Shown here piece after piece: positions 24,401-31,811 of a stretch of DNA of 47,492 nucleotides. Both the position numbers and the translations under genes were made by a program. The stretch spans positions 1-47,492 of the forward strand of contig CAUGSS010000021.1 in assembly GCA_959602365.1 (NCBI GenBank), given 5' to 3'. The stretch comes from an uncultured Eubacteriales bacterium (GTDB taxonomy: Bacteria; Bacillota; Clostridia; Oscillospirales; Oscillospiraceae). The notes under the pieces were generated by a model. It was given only the letters and a program-made list of their open reading frames with translations, searched no databases and was not told the origin of the DNA. Positions within the stretch are counted from its first letter, which is position 1; each line of letters begins with the position of its first letter.

Positions 24401-25000
24401 GGGCGCCGCAAGCTGGGGGGTGTTGATCACCAGATAGCTCAGCAGGGGAGCCTCTGCCCCGGCGGCGTCTTCGGGTTCCGATTCCACTTCACCGTCGGTT
24501 TCGGCGGTATTGGCCTCGGTCAGGGTGTTCCCCTCCGACCCGGCGCCGCTGGAAGCGGTGTTCTCAGGAGAGGAGGTGTCACCGGTATTTCCCGTGGTAT
24601 CATCCCCGGCGGTGTCGGAATCGGTTCCGCCTTGGGTGCTCTCGTCAGTGGGTTCGGTCTCCGTTTGGCCCGCTCCGTCAGGATCCCCGTTGACAGGAGT
24701 CTCCCCGGTCGGGGCGCTGTCGGAATCGGCCGGCTGAGTTCCGTCGGACTCCGTGCCGGAGGATGTTTCTCCGGAGGAATCCGGTGTGGTTTCCGTGGTT
24801 TCCCCAGTGCCTTCGCCGGTGGTCTCCGACGGCTCCGTCTGACCGCCCGTGGTATCCTGGGAGGCGGTGTCCTCCGTATAGACCTGGGTGCTGGAGACGG
24901 AACTGTCTCCGGCAGAGCTTCCCTCGAAGGCGACTGCGTACTGCATACACAGGCAGAGAGAGAGCAGCAGGGCCAGGATTCGCTTGGTTCGTTTGCCCAT
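21461..25000 (-). CDS. Secreted cell-wall hydrolase: amidase, repeat region, glucosaminidase
   Basis: 1179 aa. A signal peptide (MGKRTKRILALLLSLCLCMQ, cleavage near AVAFEG) is followed by a Ser/Thr/Glu/Gly-rich linker (about 25-190). An N-acetylmuramoyl-L-alanine amidase (Amidase_3) spans about 370-590: Zn/catalytic residues in LDPGHDNSHGG, YKEQDYNL, VSIHLNSF and VEHAFMTS. Four tandem units of 102 aa (about 604-1005) follow, each with two half-repeats of the form VYDYxYYxxxYSDL...HFxxxGMxEGR and YRxxYADLRxAFG...YYLHYINNGK; they are probably wall-binding. The C-terminus (about 1010-1179) is an endo-beta-N-acetylglucosaminidase domain with catalytic Glu in AIIETGYF. It would cut both glycan and peptide links. 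The start at 25000 lies behind AAAGGAG. Confidence 0.93.
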   Translation of the reverse strand: MGKRTKRILALLLSLCLCMQYAVAFEGSSAGDSSVSSTQVYTEDTASQDTTGGQTEPSETTGEGTGETTETTPDSSGETSSGTESDGTQPADSDSAPTGETPVNGDPDGAGQTETEPTDESTQGGTDSDTAGDDTTGNTGDTSSPENTASSGAGSEGNTLTEANTAETDGEVESEPEDAAGAEAPLLSYLVINTPQLAAPATQEILIGIGDEATTVEQATLTVRNQSTGETATYDASELTAGAALFRISYGAGQSGTYALESLRYTYGGVETAVNFADIGIDAAFGVDAAAESSPDAVVVEEETSTASGSEQADVIFDVATLDEGGDAVLADSVEDALGDADAQTAESGISTMSLDDAVNSITSGARSGNVVVVLDPGHDNSHGGASGTTNGVSYKEQDYNLKIAQYCKAALEQYAGITVYMTRESNTCPFGGSSVSSTECNAQRVAFAQSVGAEYYVSIHLNSFTSSSAQGAVVYYPNQNYRPDLSEDGKELAQEILDQLVDLGLQDRGVTIRNSEDNTQYPNGSLADYYGVIRRCKEAGIAGIIVEHAFMTSPSDFENFLSSDAKLKQLGEADAAGIASYLDLSLSGGSGETPSDPDHLTVLDGVDYAAVYDYDYYYSHYSDLRNTYGSDETALLRHFVLHGMAEGRRASDDFDVTSYRNQYADLRRAFGSDLKRYYLHYINNGKAEGRKTTGCTDMVGYVTVLNGVDYSAVYDYNYYINRYPDLKKAYNWDETGLLQHFVTFGMAEGQQGSQNFDVTSYRNQYADLRRAFGSDLKSYYLHYINNGKAEGRQTTGCTELVGGVTEYNGVDYSSVYDYTYYINRYSDLKKKYNGDEYGLLQHFITFGMAEGRQASQNFDVTSYRNQYADLRRAFGGDLERYYLHYINNGKAEGRKTTGCTDMVGYVTVLNGVDYSAVYDYNYYINRYSDLKKAYNWDETGLLQHFVSFGMSEGRKASASFDISCYRTNYSDLRDAFGDNLQSYYLHYINNGQKENRVADRLLSVKHPIMNSNTTTVSQMAAFFRGKGKTFNSSTYGMTLEQFCQLYLEEASAEGVDALVAFSQAIIETGYFASSKSLNQFNFCGLGATDGGAAGANFNTSEFGATTAERVRMGIRAHIQHLKAYGSTQPLNNTCIDPRFHLVSRGCAVNVEDLGNGKWATDPDYASKILNIMNQVITY
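21985..23200 (-). repeat. Four tandem 306-bp repeats inside the wall hydrolase gene
   Basis: The same stretch (plus-strand GATCAGAATAGCGGTTGATA and variants) recurs at about 22211, 22517, 22822 and, more diverged, 23130, a constant 306-bp period equal to 102 codons. Units 2 and 4 are nearly identical at the DNA level, which suggests recent duplication or gene conversion. Confidence 0.88.
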
Positions 25001-25087
25001 TACAAACTCCTTTCTCAATCTCAGCAATCCTCAAACAGCTATGTAATATCCGTCATAAGATTTACATAAACCATAAACAACGGAACC

Positions 25088-25124
25088 ATTGTATCAGAAA
25101 TACGAGAAATTGCAAGCGCTTTCC
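25088..25124 (-). promoter_or_regulatory. Promoter of the wall hydrolase gene overlapped by a cre-like site
   Basis: On the minus strand TTGCAA and TACAAT are 16 bp apart. TGCAAGCGCTTTCC (plus strand, 25111-25124) covers the -35 box and matches the CcpA cre consensus TGNAARCGNWWWCA at all but the last position. Carbon-catabolite repression of the hydrolase is the likely meaning. Confidence 0.65.
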
Positions 25125-25235
25125 CCGAAATGACAGCTTTTTCTGCAGGTTCCACAACCAGAGCCCGTTTTCGGGGGAGTTTGATGGGAAGATGGGGAAT
25201 GGCGGAGGATCCTGGCCTTTTTCCGGATCATATGG

Positions 25236-25241
25236 TACAAT
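25236..25241 (+). promoter_or_regulatory. Extended -10 element of the hydroxyacid dehydrogenase gene
   Basis: TGG-TACAAT, an extended -10 box without a good -35, about 39 nt before the GTG start. Confidence 0.45.
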
Positions 25242-25279
25242 TAAAACAGACATAACCCGCGGCGGAAGGAGCTGAAAGC

Positions 25280-26242
25280 GTGAAGATTGTCATATTAGAC
25301 GCCTATGTGGAGAATCCGGGGGATTTGAGCTGGGCGCCGCTGGAACAACTGGGAGAGCTGACCGTCTATGACCAGATTCCCACGGATCCGGCGTCTGTCA
25401 TCGCCTGCATTGGGGACGCCCAGGTGGTGGTGGTCAACAAGACGCCCATCGGCCGGGCGGTGATGGATGCCTGCCCTGGTGTAAAGTGTTTTTGCATTCT
25501 AGCCACAGGATACAACATCATCGACGTGAACTATGCCCGCACCAGGGGAATTCCGGTGTGCAATGTACCTGCCTATGGAACTGACGCGGTGGCCCAGTTC
25601 ACCATTGCCCTGCTGCTGGAGATTTGCAGCCAGGTGGCCCTGCATGACCGCACCGTCCATGAGGGGAAGTGGCAGAACAGCCCTCAGTGGTGCTATTGGG
25701 AGTGCCCTCTGGTGGAGCTGGCGGGAAAGACTCTGGGGATCATTGGGTTCGGCCGGATCGGCCGCCAGGTGGGTAGGATTGCCCGGGCCATGGGGATGCG
25801 GGTGCTGGCCTACAGTCCGTCGGAGTGCGCAGAGGGCCGGGAGATTGGCACCTATGTGGACCTGCCCGAGCTGCTCACCCAGTCTGATGTGGTCAGCCTT
25901 CACTGCCCCCAGTTCCCCGAGACAGAGGGGATCATCAATCGGGAGACCATTGCCCGGATGAAAGACGGAGCCATCCTGCTGAATGCCAGCCGGGGTGGGC
26001 TGGTGGTGGAACAGGATCTGGCCGATGCGCTGGAGCGGGGCAAGCTCTCCGCTGCCGGGGTGGATGTGGTATCGGAAGAGCCCATTCGGGCGGATAACCC
26101 ATTGCTCCGGGCGCCCAACTGCATTATTACTCCCCATATTGCCTGGGCGGCCCGGGAGTGCCGTCAGCGAATCATTGACACGACGGCAGATAATATCCGC
26201 GCGTTCCTGGCCGGAGCCCCGATCAATGTGGTGAATTCCTGA
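25280..26242 (+). CDS. D-2-hydroxyacid dehydrogenase (glycerate/hydroxypyruvate reductase-like)
   Basis: 320 aa. NAD(P)-binding motif GIIGFGRIGRQVGRIARAMG (about residues 150-169). Catalytic Arg in NASRGGLVVEQ, Glu in DVVSEEPIRADNPLL and His in TPHIAWAAREC, the pattern of glycerate dehydrogenase/HprA relatives. It starts at GTG 25280 behind GGAAGGAG. It is monocistronic. It differs clearly from the D-LDH-like enzyme at 17486, so the two are not recent copies. Confidence 0.9.
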   Translation: MKIVILDAYVENPGDLSWAPLEQLGELTVYDQIPTDPASVIACIGDAQVVVVNKTPIGRAVMDACPGVKCFCILATGYNIIDVNYARTRGIPVCNVPAYGTDAVAQFTIALLLEICSQVALHDRTVHEGKWQNSPQWCYWECPLVELAGKTLGIIGFGRIGRQVGRIARAMGMRVLAYSPSECAEGREIGTYVDLPELLTQSDVVSLHCPQFPETEGIINRETIARMKDGAILLNASRGGLVVEQDLADALERGKLSAAGVDVVSEEPIRADNPLLRAPNCIITPHIAWAARECRQRIIDTTADNIRAFLAGAPINVVNS

Positions 26243-26252
26243 AAAGCAGAAA

Positions 26253-26287
26253 AGCTTTACAGAAAAATGGGTGCTGCTTCCTGTAAA
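26253..26287 (+). terminator. Hairpin after the hydroxyacid dehydrogenase gene
   Basis: GCTTTACAG pairs with CTGTAAAGC across about 17 nt, 10 nt past the stop and followed by AAAAATG; probably a weak terminator. Confidence 0.45.
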
Positions 26288-26317
26288 GCAAAAATGCATT
26301 ACAACTAGATAGAAAAA

Positions 26318-26351
26318 TACCGCCGGCTGCCATTTTTGGCGGCCGGCGGTG
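26318..26351 (-). terminator. Hairpin between convergent genes
   Basis: ACCGCCGGC pairs with GCCGGCGGT, extended inwards, and is followed on the minus strand by ATTTTTC. It lies about 140 nt past the stop of the lipoprotein gene; the intervening stretch has no other gene that I can see. Confidence 0.7.
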
Positions 26352-26488
26352 CTTTCGATTTTGCGAAGGCGGAGGGGTGATAGGGGCGGCCCGCAGCGGA
26401 GTTGTACCACCGTGGGCTCCGCCGGTTAAGGAACTTCTGGGCGATCAGCGGAGTGAGGCGGGATTCTCCCCCCCCTTTCCCACGCTGT

Positions 26489-28519
26489 TTAAGCGAAGCG
26501 CATCCAGCGCACCTCATCCCAGCCTGTGGTGTCAAAGGCATAGCGGATCCCCTGGTCCATAATCTCCAGCTTTTGCCGCAGGACGGGATGGGCCAGGACG
26601 GCCTGGGCCAGCCCGTCGTTATCCATGACGTATTCCATAATCCTGGCCCGGTCCTCTTTGGCATAGGTCTTGGAGTAATCGTCCACGAAATAGACCTCGG
26701 GATCTCCGCCCACATAAGTCCATTTCCACAGCGCTTCCTGCCCTCCGGACAGGTCATATTCAGCGCGGTAGCTGAAGCCCTCCGGATTGAGGGCGTCCCA
26801 GTTGCTGTCGTAAAACCCCTGGAAGTCCGTGCGGAAAATCTTGTTCTCTGTGGCATGCCATATCTCGTGATACAGGTTTCCCGCCAGATTAAACAGTGTG
26901 ATGTCCAGGCCGATGTACTCCCGCATGCCCAGGCCGAACTCAAAGGCGGTTACAAAGATGTTGTCATCGCTGTCGATGGGGCCGGTGAGCATCAGATAAA
27001 TGCCGCTGTTCTCATCGTCGGAACGGAACTGGCGGAAGAATCCATCCGGGTACTGGGACAGGGCCTGTTCCACCTCCCCCAGGGCCTGGGCGATGGTCAG
27101 GGCTTCGTCCTCCAAACCGGCCTGATCCGTGGTGGTCACATCGTAATCCGACGCCCCGCAGGGGGCTGCACAGGCGGAAGAGAGCAGGATGTGGACATCA
27201 TAGCGCTGTTCCAGGGCCTGGGCGGTCTGCTCCACCTCGGCCAGTTCCGGAGGCAGTTCCGGCGCCTCCAACTCCGCCAGCCCCAGGGACAGCCGCTGCT
27301 GATCGATGCGCTCCGGGGCCGCCGCGGGGGTGGCGCCGGCATCTGTGAAGGAGAGCTGGGCAGGGGAGATCAGATAGAGGGCACAGCGCTCCTCTTCGTA
27401 GCTGTAACTGCTGGCCAGAATGGATTCCATCTCCGGGATGTAGATGGGCTGGGAGAGGTCGCCCTCCAGGCCATAGTCAGACAGAGGGCAGCGCTCCAGA
27501 CCGTTTCCGCCCAGGCGCAGCAGGTCGGCGGTGCCGTTGTGAAGCATGGTGTTCGAGTCGTAGTCCCATTCCGGAGCGGTGATCTGGAGGGCGTAGCCGC
27601 AGCCGGAGATGAGCTGTACATCGGCAGATGGCCCGCCGGGGCCGTCCAGCAGATAGCTCTGCAGCGGCGCATCGCCCCGCAGCGCCCCCCAGGTCAGCTG
27701 CTGACAGCCGCTGTCATAATCGTACAGCAGGCTTTGAAACTGATCCTCCTGAAAACTGGGGGGCCGAATGCCGTCCTGAAGCAGCAGCAGTTCTCCCTGC
27801 TGCGGGTCAATCACAGCGTAGCAGGGCTGGCCGGTATAGAGGGAGGTGTAGGCCCAGCAGGTCAGGTAGTCCGAGGTGGGATGGATGGCGTCAATCCGTA
27901 TGGGCCGGATCCCGTCGGGCAGGGTGAGCTGCTTTTCCGCCCCGGTGGCCGGGTTCAGGGCATAGAGACATTCCTCCCGTACGAAATAGTAGCGGCTGTG
28001 GTCAGCGGAAAACTGCCCCTCAATGTTGGGTACCTCGATCCGGCTGGGGCGCAGGGATTCGTCCAGCAGGTAGAAACACGCCTGCGCATAGTCGATCAGC
28101 AGGGCACCGCCGTCGTCAAAGCAGCGCACCAGAGCCAGATAGCCCTCCAGGGATGCGGAGCGCACCACCTGGTCCTCCTCCAGGTCAATGACATCCAGGT
28201 GGGTGGTGCCGGTATCCTCCACATCGGCGAACTCCGTCCAGCAGGTCAGCGCCAGCCCGTCCCCCAGGCTGGCTGCGGTGGGTACGGCGGTGGAGGAGAA
28301 GGCGGTCAGCCGGGTGACGGCTTCCCGGGGATGGCTGTCAGCCGCGGAGGGTTCCGGGGAGAAAGCGGCAGAGGAACCTCCGGAATCAGCGGGAGAGGGG
28401 GCAGAGGCCGGGCGCTGCCCGCAGCCGGCGCAGCACAGAAGAATCAGAAGGATCAGGATGAGTGGAAGACAGCCCGCTTTCCTGCTTTGCTGCATGTGAG
28501 AGGACAGACGGTTCTTCAC
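26489..28519 (-). CDS. Lipoprotein with a C-terminal HExxH metallopeptidase-like domain
   Basis: 676 aa. The N-terminus has a lipoprotein signal with lipobox LCCAGC, then a Ser/Pro/Ala-rich linker (about 35-65). The middle (about 70-400) has repeated beta-strand-like segments (DLEEDQVVRSASLEGYLALV, ECLYALNPATGAEKQL), perhaps a propeller. The C-terminal part contains LYHEIWHATENK (HExxH, about residue 548), followed by NWDALNPEGFSY and, about 65 residues later, YSKTYAKEDRARIMEY, whose Glu could be the third zinc ligand of a gluzincin. I know this LNPEGFSY...EDRA pattern from Firmicute proteins but cannot name a characterised member. The start is GTG 28519, 7 nt after AGGAGG. A surface protease is the likely role. 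Confidence 0.78.
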   Translation of the reverse strand: MKNRLSSHMQQSRKAGCLPLILILLILLCCAGCGQRPASAPSPADSGGSSAAFSPEPSAADSHPREAVTRLTAFSSTAVPTAASLGDGLALTCWTEFADVEDTGTTHLDVIDLEEDQVVRSASLEGYLALVRCFDDGGALLIDYAQACFYLLDESLRPSRIEVPNIEGQFSADHSRYYFVREECLYALNPATGAEKQLTLPDGIRPIRIDAIHPTSDYLTCWAYTSLYTGQPCYAVIDPQQGELLLLQDGIRPPSFQEDQFQSLLYDYDSGCQQLTWGALRGDAPLQSYLLDGPGGPSADVQLISGCGYALQITAPEWDYDSNTMLHNGTADLLRLGGNGLERCPLSDYGLEGDLSQPIYIPEMESILASSYSYEEERCALYLISPAQLSFTDAGATPAAAPERIDQQRLSLGLAELEAPELPPELAEVEQTAQALEQRYDVHILLSSACAAPCGASDYDVTTTDQAGLEDEALTIAQALGEVEQALSQYPDGFFRQFRSDDENSGIYLMLTGPIDSDDNIFVTAFEFGLGMREYIGLDITLFNLAGNLYHEIWHATENKIFRTDFQGFYDSNWDALNPEGFSYRAEYDLSGGQEALWKWTYVGGDPEVYFVDDYSKTYAKEDRARIMEYVMDNDGLAQAVLAHPVLRQKLEIMDQGIRYAFDTTGWDEVRWMRFA

Positions 28520-28745
28520 AAAAACACCTCCTGACGGATCAGGCTGAAAATGGAAGTTTTTCTGATCCCATCATAGCGCAGCCCGGGCGAAAAAGAAAGG
28601 GGGAGGGTGAAACATTTGGTAACAGATTGTTTCATCCGAAGCCTTTTCCCCCGCTTTCCCTGGAAAAGGGGGGAGGGGTGTGGTATACTGGGTTTCCCAT
28701 GCCGGACTGCCGGATGCCATATCTTTAGTAACTGCGAGGGATTCT

Positions 28746-29903
28746 ATGAACGAAAAAGAAGTCGCGGAGCTGCGCCGCCGCCTCCGCCCGGACAAGAGCA
28801 ATATTACCCACATCCTTGGTTGTTATGTCAACGAACAGAAGGAGATCATCTCCCAGTTCAATGAGCCGTTGGCCCTGATGAGCGCCGAGGACGGCGAAAA
28901 ATATCTGGCCCTGTTCCGCAAAGTGCTGACCGGCTCCATCGGCCGCAGTCTGCTGGATCTGTCTTTCCGCACCCAGCAGGTGGTGGACAGCGACGAGCAC
29001 CGGCTGCTCATGACACTGCGGGATTCCGCGCTGGGAGACGAGGACGCCGTCCACGCCTTCTTCAGCCGGGCCATCCAGTCCCTGGATCTGGAGGGCAACT
29101 GCCTGATCCTGCTGACGTATAATACCTATGATGTCTACTACAAGGGCAAAGATGGGCTGGAGCAGCAGGACAACTCCTCGGAACAGTTCCGCTACCTGCT
29201 CTGCGCGGTCTGCCCGGTGAAGGAGACCAAGCCATCCCTCAACTATGACAGCCGGGAGAGCCGGTTCCACATTCGGGCCCCGGGCCAGGTGGTGGGGGCG
29301 CCGGAGATGGGATTTCTGTTTCCCGCCTTTGATGACCGGGCCACCAACATCTATAACGCCCTGTACTATACCCGCAGCGCGGGGGAGGTCCACACCAGCT
29401 TTGTGGATGCCCTGTTCAAGACGCCGGCCCCCATGCCGGCCCAGGTGCAGCGGGAGACCTTCCAGACCATTCTGGAGGATACGCTGGAAGAGGAGTGCAG
29501 TTATCAGGTGGTGCAGGCGGTCCAGGACCACCTGACCCAGATGATGGAGGTACATAAGGAGAGCCGGGAGGTGGAGCCCCTCACCGTCTCCAAGCAGGGG
29601 CTGCGGGCTCTTTTGCGTGCCAGCGGCGTCAGCGACGCCCATGCCGAGGCCTTTGACGAGCAGTTTGATGCCCAGTTTGGGGCCGGAACCGAGCTCAGCC
29701 CTCAAAACCTGGTGGACACCAAGCATCTGGAGCTCAAGATGCCGGATGTGGTCATTCAGGTCAATCCGGAGCGCTCGGAACTGGTACAGACCCGCATTGT
29801 GGACGGGGCGCGGTGCATTGTCATCCGGGCCACGGAGACTGTGGAGGTCAACGGCGTGGCAATTCAGTTTGGCGGCGGGGAAAAAGAGGCGGCCAACGGA
29901 TAA
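28746..29903 (+). CDS. DUF4317-family protein
   Basis: 385 aa. The N-terminus (NEKEVAELRRRLRPDKSNIT, then HILGCYVNEQKEIIS) and the DVYYKGKDG segment are typical of DUF4317, a cytoplasmic family widespread in gut Clostridia with no known function. The start ATG at 28746 follows GAGGG; a longer reading to 28680 is unlikely. No signal or membrane segments. Monocistronic, with an extended -10 (TGG-TATACT) at about 28680. Confidence 0.88.
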   Translation: MNEKEVAELRRRLRPDKSNITHILGCYVNEQKEIISQFNEPLALMSAEDGEKYLALFRKVLTGSIGRSLLDLSFRTQQVVDSDEHRLLMTLRDSALGDEDAVHAFFSRAIQSLDLEGNCLILLTYNTYDVYYKGKDGLEQQDNSSEQFRYLLCAVCPVKETKPSLNYDSRESRFHIRAPGQVVGAPEMGFLFPAFDDRATNIYNALYYTRSAGEVHTSFVDALFKTPAPMPAQVQRETFQTILEDTLEEECSYQVVQAVQDHLTQMMEVHKESREVEPLTVSKQGLRALLRASGVSDAHAEAFDEQFDAQFGAGTELSPQNLVDTKHLELKMPDVVIQVNPERSELVQTRIVDGARCIVIRATETVEVNGVAIQFGGGEKEAANG

Positions 29904-30023
29904 AAAAACGGAACCTTAAAAAATTTTAATCTTCCTTTCCCTGGTGTTTGCTTCACTTTCGTATTATAATAGGGCCAGCGATACCGGCGGCATTGCCGGT
30001 GTTGGAAAGGAGAGAATGAAAGA

Positions 30024-30683
30024 ATGAAGCGTTACATCAAAAAGGGCCTGGCCCTGACGCTGTCCGCCCTGCTCTGTCTGGGCGTGCTGGCGGGCTGCGG
30101 CAGCTCCTTCTCCGCCACCGACCTGGTGAAGGGGAATCTGGATCTGATTTACCTGAACCAGTACAGCAGCGAATATCTGGACAGCGTGAATCTGACCAAA
30201 GAGGAAGCCGACCAGCAGTATGAAGACGGCATCGCCGTGGAAGTGGAATACTTCTGCAACTATTTCGAAGTTGTATTGGATTCCTGCGACGATACCATCG
30301 AGCCCCAGATTACGGAACTGTACCACAAGATCTATGAGCACAGCAAATATGAGGTGGGTGAGGAGACCAGAAACGGCGATACCTATCTGGTGGATCTGAC
30401 CGTCTATCCCATCGATATTATGCAGAAGGTACTGGAAGAAGACATGGAGGCGTTCGGCACCCAGTGGCAGGAGCGCACCGCTGCCGGGGAGTTTGAGACG
30501 GAGGAGGCCTTTGAGACCGCCTGGGCTCAGGGCATCATCGATCTGGTTTCCGCCCGGGTGGACACCATCGACTATCTGGATCCCCAGACCATCTCCGTGC
30601 AGGTCACCCAGGGGGATGACGGACTGTATTCCATTGACAGCAACGACTTCAGCCGCATCGACGGGCTGATCATCGCCTACTGA
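30024..30683 (+). CDS. Small lipoprotein of unknown function
   Basis: 219 aa. A lipoprotein signal, LALTLSALLCLGVLAGC, is followed by an acidic mostly helical domain (DLVKGNLDLIYLNQYSSEYL). The general look resembles DUF5105-type Firmicute lipoproteins, but I am not certain. It lies alone behind AGGAG-like GGAAAGGAG and a TATAAT box at about 29964, and ends in a strong terminator. Confidence 0.8.
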   Translation: MKRYIKKGLALTLSALLCLGVLAGCGSSFSATDLVKGNLDLIYLNQYSSEYLDSVNLTKEEADQQYEDGIAVEVEYFCNYFEVVLDSCDDTIEPQITELYHKIYEHSKYEVGEETRNGDTYLVDLTVYPIDIMQKVLEEDMEAFGTQWQERTAAGEFETEEAFETAWAQGIIDLVSARVDTIDYLDPQTISVQVTQGDDGLYSIDSNDFSRIDGLIIAY

Positions 30684-30701
30684 GCGCAAAGGCAGCATCC
30701 T

Positions 30702-30734
30702 CGCCCCGCCGGAGCATCCGGCGGGGCGTTTTTT
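30702..30734 (+). terminator. Terminator of the lipoprotein gene
   Basis: CGCCCCGCCGG pairs with CCGGCGGGGCG around AGCAT, followed by six T. Confidence 0.92.
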
Positions 30735-30848
30735 GCCGGCGCAGGGAGGAAAGTTTGTCCCCCTGCTTGCAATTTGCCGCGAAATGAGATAACCTGTAAG
30801 AGATAACGAGCTGTAACAGCCGATTTTAAATTCTTATCATAAGGCGGG

Positions 30849-31733
30849 ATGGAAGAGATGACCAACTACAAGCCCATCAAGGAAGGCAAGGTCCGGGAGA
30901 TCTATGACAACGGCGACAGCCTGATTATGGTTGCCACCGACCGGATCAGCTGCTTTGACGTGATTCTGCACAACACGGTGCCCCAGAAGGGGGCGGTGCT
31001 CACCCAGATGTCCAAGTTCTGGTTTGACATGACCCGGGACATCATCCCCAACCACATGATCTCGGTGGAGGGGAAGGACCTGCCCGAGTTCTTCCGCACC
31101 CCGGAGTTCGCCGGCAAGAGCATGCTCTGCCGCAAGCTGGAGATGCTGCCGGTGGAGTGCATCGTCCGGGGCTATATCACCGGCAGCGGCTGGGCCAGCT
31201 ATCAGAAGGACGGCACCGTCTGCGGCATCACCCTGCCCGCCGGCCTGAAGGAGAGCGACAAGCTGCCCGAGCCCATCTACACCCCCAGCACCAAGGCGGA
31301 GATCGGCGACCACGACGAGAACATCTCCTATGAGCAGAGCGTGGACTATCTGGAGCGCCGCTTCCCGGGCAAGGGGGCGGAGTACGCCGCCAAGCTGCGG
31401 GACTACACCATCGCCCTGTACAAGAAGTGCGCCGAATACGCCCTGAGCCGGGGCATCATTATCGCCGACACCAAGTTTGAGTTCGGCCTGGACGAGGCGG
31501 GCAACATCGTGCTGGGGGACGAGATGCTCACCCCGGACTCCTCCCGCTTCTGGCCCGCCGAGGGCTACGAGAGCGGCCACGGCCAGCCCTCCTTTGACAA
31601 GCAGTTCGCCCGGGACTGGCTCAAGGCCAACCCGGACAACGGCTGGACCCTGCCCCAGGACATCGTGGACAAGACCAGCGCCAAGTACCTCCAGGCCTAC
31701 CGCCTGCTCACCGGCGCCGAGCTGGCAGTTTGA
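30849..31733 (+). CDS. purC: Phosphoribosylaminoimidazole-succinocarboxamide synthase
   Basis: 294 aa. Joins CAIR and aspartate with ATP hydrolysis in de novo purine synthesis. It shows the N-terminal KEGKVREIYD loop, VATDRISCFDVIL, and the C-terminal signature LGDEMLTPDSSRFWP. The length fits the longer (about 290 aa) PurC type. The gene is monocistronic here; no other pur genes are present. Translation starts within GGCGGGATGGAAGAG, with another ATG three codons later, so the exact first residue is uncertain. Confidence 0.95.
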   Translation: MEEMTNYKPIKEGKVREIYDNGDSLIMVATDRISCFDVILHNTVPQKGAVLTQMSKFWFDMTRDIIPNHMISVEGKDLPEFFRTPEFAGKSMLCRKLEMLPVECIVRGYITGSGWASYQKDGTVCGITLPAGLKESDKLPEPIYTPSTKAEIGDHDENISYEQSVDYLERRFPGKGAEYAAKLRDYTIALYKKCAEYALSRGIIIADTKFEFGLDEAGNIVLGDEMLTPDSSRFWPAEGYESGHGQPSFDKQFARDWLKANPDNGWTLPQDIVDKTSAKYLQAYRLLTGAELAV

Positions 31734-31750
31734 TCCCAATACAATGCAGA

Positions 31751-31784
31751 AAAGGCGCGCCGCAGATCGCGGCGCGCCTTTTTT
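31751..31784 (+). terminator. Terminator of purC
   Basis: AAAGGCGCGCCGC pairs with GCGGCGCGCCTTT around 5 nt, followed by a T-run. Confidence 0.92.
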
Positions 31785-31811
31785 CAATCTGATTGGAAAG
31801 GAGAGAATCTG

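Noticed and set aside
23138..25069. 643-aa plus-strand frame opposite the wall hydrolase
   Set aside because: Gly/Val-rich shadow; the minus strand has a signal peptide, catalytic domains and a ribosome site.
26402..28534. 710-aa plus-strand frame opposite the HExxH lipoprotein
   Set aside because: No start context and no domain; the minus strand has a lipobox, a zinc motif and AGGAGG.
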